NCBI GenBank assembly: GCA_002077065.1
Contig: NAJO01000025.1
Location: 310,001-374,000 of the forward strand
Source: Cryoendolithus antarcticus
Taxonomy: Eukaryota > Ascomycota > Dothideomycetes > Cladosporiales > Cladosporiaceae
DNA: 64,000 nucleotides
Reading direction: 5' to 3'
Positions 62,756 to 64,000 of the stretch are shown here, piece after piece. The notes under the pieces are model-generated. The model did no database searches. It worked only from the letters and a program-made list of their open reading frames with translations, and was not told the DNA's origin. Position numbers and translations under genes: made by a program. Position 1 is the stretch's first letter. Every line of letters begins with the position of its first letter.

Positions 62756-64000
62756 TTACACCATGCCTCTCGGGAGAGGCTGTGCCACAGGTCGATTGCT
62801 GGTGGTTGCTGTTGCAGCGTTGGTGCCGGGTGTAGGGTCGATGACAACGTCGTCATCATCATCGTCAGCGGGTAGAGGGCGGTCGGCGTCTTGACCAACG
62901 TCGCCGTAGATCTCGTACTCGAGAGCCTTCAAGATTCTGAGCAGAGGTCAGTGTCTGGGTTGTACGATGAGCAGATGGGAGGCGACATACCTGTAGAAGA
63001 AAACAGCGGCGAGGGCGCCGATGAGAGGGCCGACCCAGTAGACCCAGTGACTGCCCCACTTGCCAGCATCATCACCACACTCGTCGCAGGCTCCGCGCAT
63101 TGCCCACACTTGCGCACCGAAAGACCTGGCTGGGTTCAAGGAGCCTACCACGTGTCAGCGATGTAGCAGTGCGGCGATGAACAGGAAATACTGACCTCCT
63201 GTGTATCGAACACCGACGAGCTCAGCGACGAAGAGTGTCAAACCGATCGCAAGTGGTGCGAGGAAAGTGCCGCGGTGCTTCTCGACGGCAAGGAAGAAGA
63301 TGGTCATGATGAGCATGAAGGTGAGAAATGCCTCGAGGAAGACCGCGCGAAGAGATCCGAACTTTTCGTCCACGTGAGTGACAACGGTCAGAGGCTGCGC
63401 ACAAGTCAGTGAGAGTCAATCGAGATTGTGAACAGGTCACTCACGCCAGGAAGCAGCAGATCGACGAAGCCACCGGCAAGCAGCGCACCGAACATCTGAG
63501 CCCAGAAGACGACGAGAGCACGAGACCAGGACAAAGCACCGATGAGCATGAGGCCAAGGGTGACGGCGGGATTGAACATGCCTCCAGTCACACGGTAGAA
63601 GATCCAGGCGGTGACGGTCAAGCTGAAGCCGAAGACGAGTGCGATGTAGGCAAGGACGCCGAGGGATGGAGGTTCGTTGCCAGTTGCTGTGTTCTGCTGC
63701 AAGGCGATCTGGGTGCCGGCGAAGGCCAAGGTGAGGAACATGAAGGTGCCGATGAGTTCGCCGAGGTACTGTGGAAGCGTGTCATTTGCGCACATCTGCT
63801 TGAGCGACACCCGGTGAAGCACTCACTGCAATGAGGTGCTCCTTGAACCACGAGCGCTTGCGTTTCGGGTGCGAGGTCATGACAGGGCGCTTCTCATCGA
63901 CGACGACTGTGGTGGTAGCTGGAGAGACAACTGCACCCGTGACTGGAGCGACAGCCACAATGGCGGGCTGACTGGTGCCGGGCAGAGCGACGAATTTGTC
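62756..64000 (-). CDS. Aquaporin / MIP channel, 5' end outside window
   Basis: Exons 64000-63827 (partial), 63768-63445, 63394-63196, 63144-62991 and 62936-62756; 343 visible residues. Introns are 50-58 nt with GT..AG ends. The hydrophilic N-terminal part (RPVMTSHPKRKRSWFKEHLIA) leads into YLGELIGTFMFLTLAFAGTQ. The first NPA is in GGMFNPAVTLGLM and the second in SLNPARSFGAQV, at a normal distance and on the two half-helices. The selectivity region HWVYWVGPLIGALAAVFFYR follows. The last exon adds an acidic tail (LPADDDDDDVVID) and ends PRGMV. MIP channels pass water, sometimes glycerol or gases, across membranes; the spacing around the second NPA (RSFG) is that of fungal orthodox or XIP-like water channels, which I cannot separate. 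The start codon is beyond base 64000. Confidence 0.92.

Noticed and set aside
1..64000. RIP (repeat-induced point mutation) as cause of the stop codons
   Set aside because: The affected genes are not AT-rich and show no mass of C-to-T changes; each has only one or two lesions.
1..64000. CRISPR arrays, insertion sequences, bacterial operons or riboswitches
   Set aside because: Spliceosomal introns and fungal gene families throughout; no regular direct repeat/spacer array or transposase was seen.

Overview
This window is nuclear DNA of a filamentous ascomycete (Pezizomycotina). Genes are dense and sit on both strands. Introns are mostly 47-75 nt, with GT..AG borders and a CTAAC/CTGAC-type branch site. 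The gene set fits: Pal1, GtaA glutaminase, GH64 and GH93 enzymes, a TOK-type K+ channel, ERG4, and many MFS/APC permeases. A Dothideomycete (Capnodiales/Mycosphaerellales sort) is my best guess from gene style; this is inference and not shown by any marker. Splice sites were read by eye from frame continuity and family motifs, not from transcripts.

Layout. 0-1 kb: 3' part of a Pal1 morphology gene. 2-9.3 kb: two divergent genes of like design (N-terminal membrane segments, long coiled coil, disordered tail) around a 2.5 kb spacer; the right one ends in a decayed tandem array of its own C-terminus and stop. 9.6-20 kb: secreted GtaA glutaminase, a small Cys-rich secreted protein, a GABA-type permease, a UBX protein and, divergently, the SURF1/Shy1 COX assembly factor. 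20-29 kb: a nine-exon sugar transporter, an amino-acid permease with its middle deleted, a D-2-hydroxyacid dehydrogenase and a SAM methyltransferase. 29-36 kb: GH64 glucanase-like protein, a DHA1 transporter, and the copper chaperone SCO1. 36-41 kb: four genes of unknown function in one orientation, two of them tandem paralogs, both interrupted by one in-frame stop. 41-48 kb: dienelactone-hydrolase-like enzyme, ERG4 sterol reductase, a HAD (CECR5-type) protein and an FAD monooxygenase with one in-frame stop. 48-56 kb: secreted GH93-like and SMP-30/Vgb-like proteins, DHA2 and MCT-type transporters. 56-64 kb: SPT16 (FACT), TOK-type K+ channel, and an aquaporin cut by the window edge.

How they fit together. 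There is no secondary-metabolite backbone or obvious pathway cluster. SURF1 and SCO1 both serve cytochrome c oxidase assembly but lie 16 kb apart. ERG4 (last ergosterol step), TOK and the transporters are membrane housekeeping or exchange genes; GtaA, GH64, GH93 and the Vgb-like protein are secreted nutrient or wall enzymes.

The unusual theme is the number of lesions in recognisable genes: dinucleotide-repeat frameshift, lost splice acceptor, internal deletion, and single in-frame stops in three genes. The most novel region is the 36-41 kb family, which I cannot assign to any described domain.
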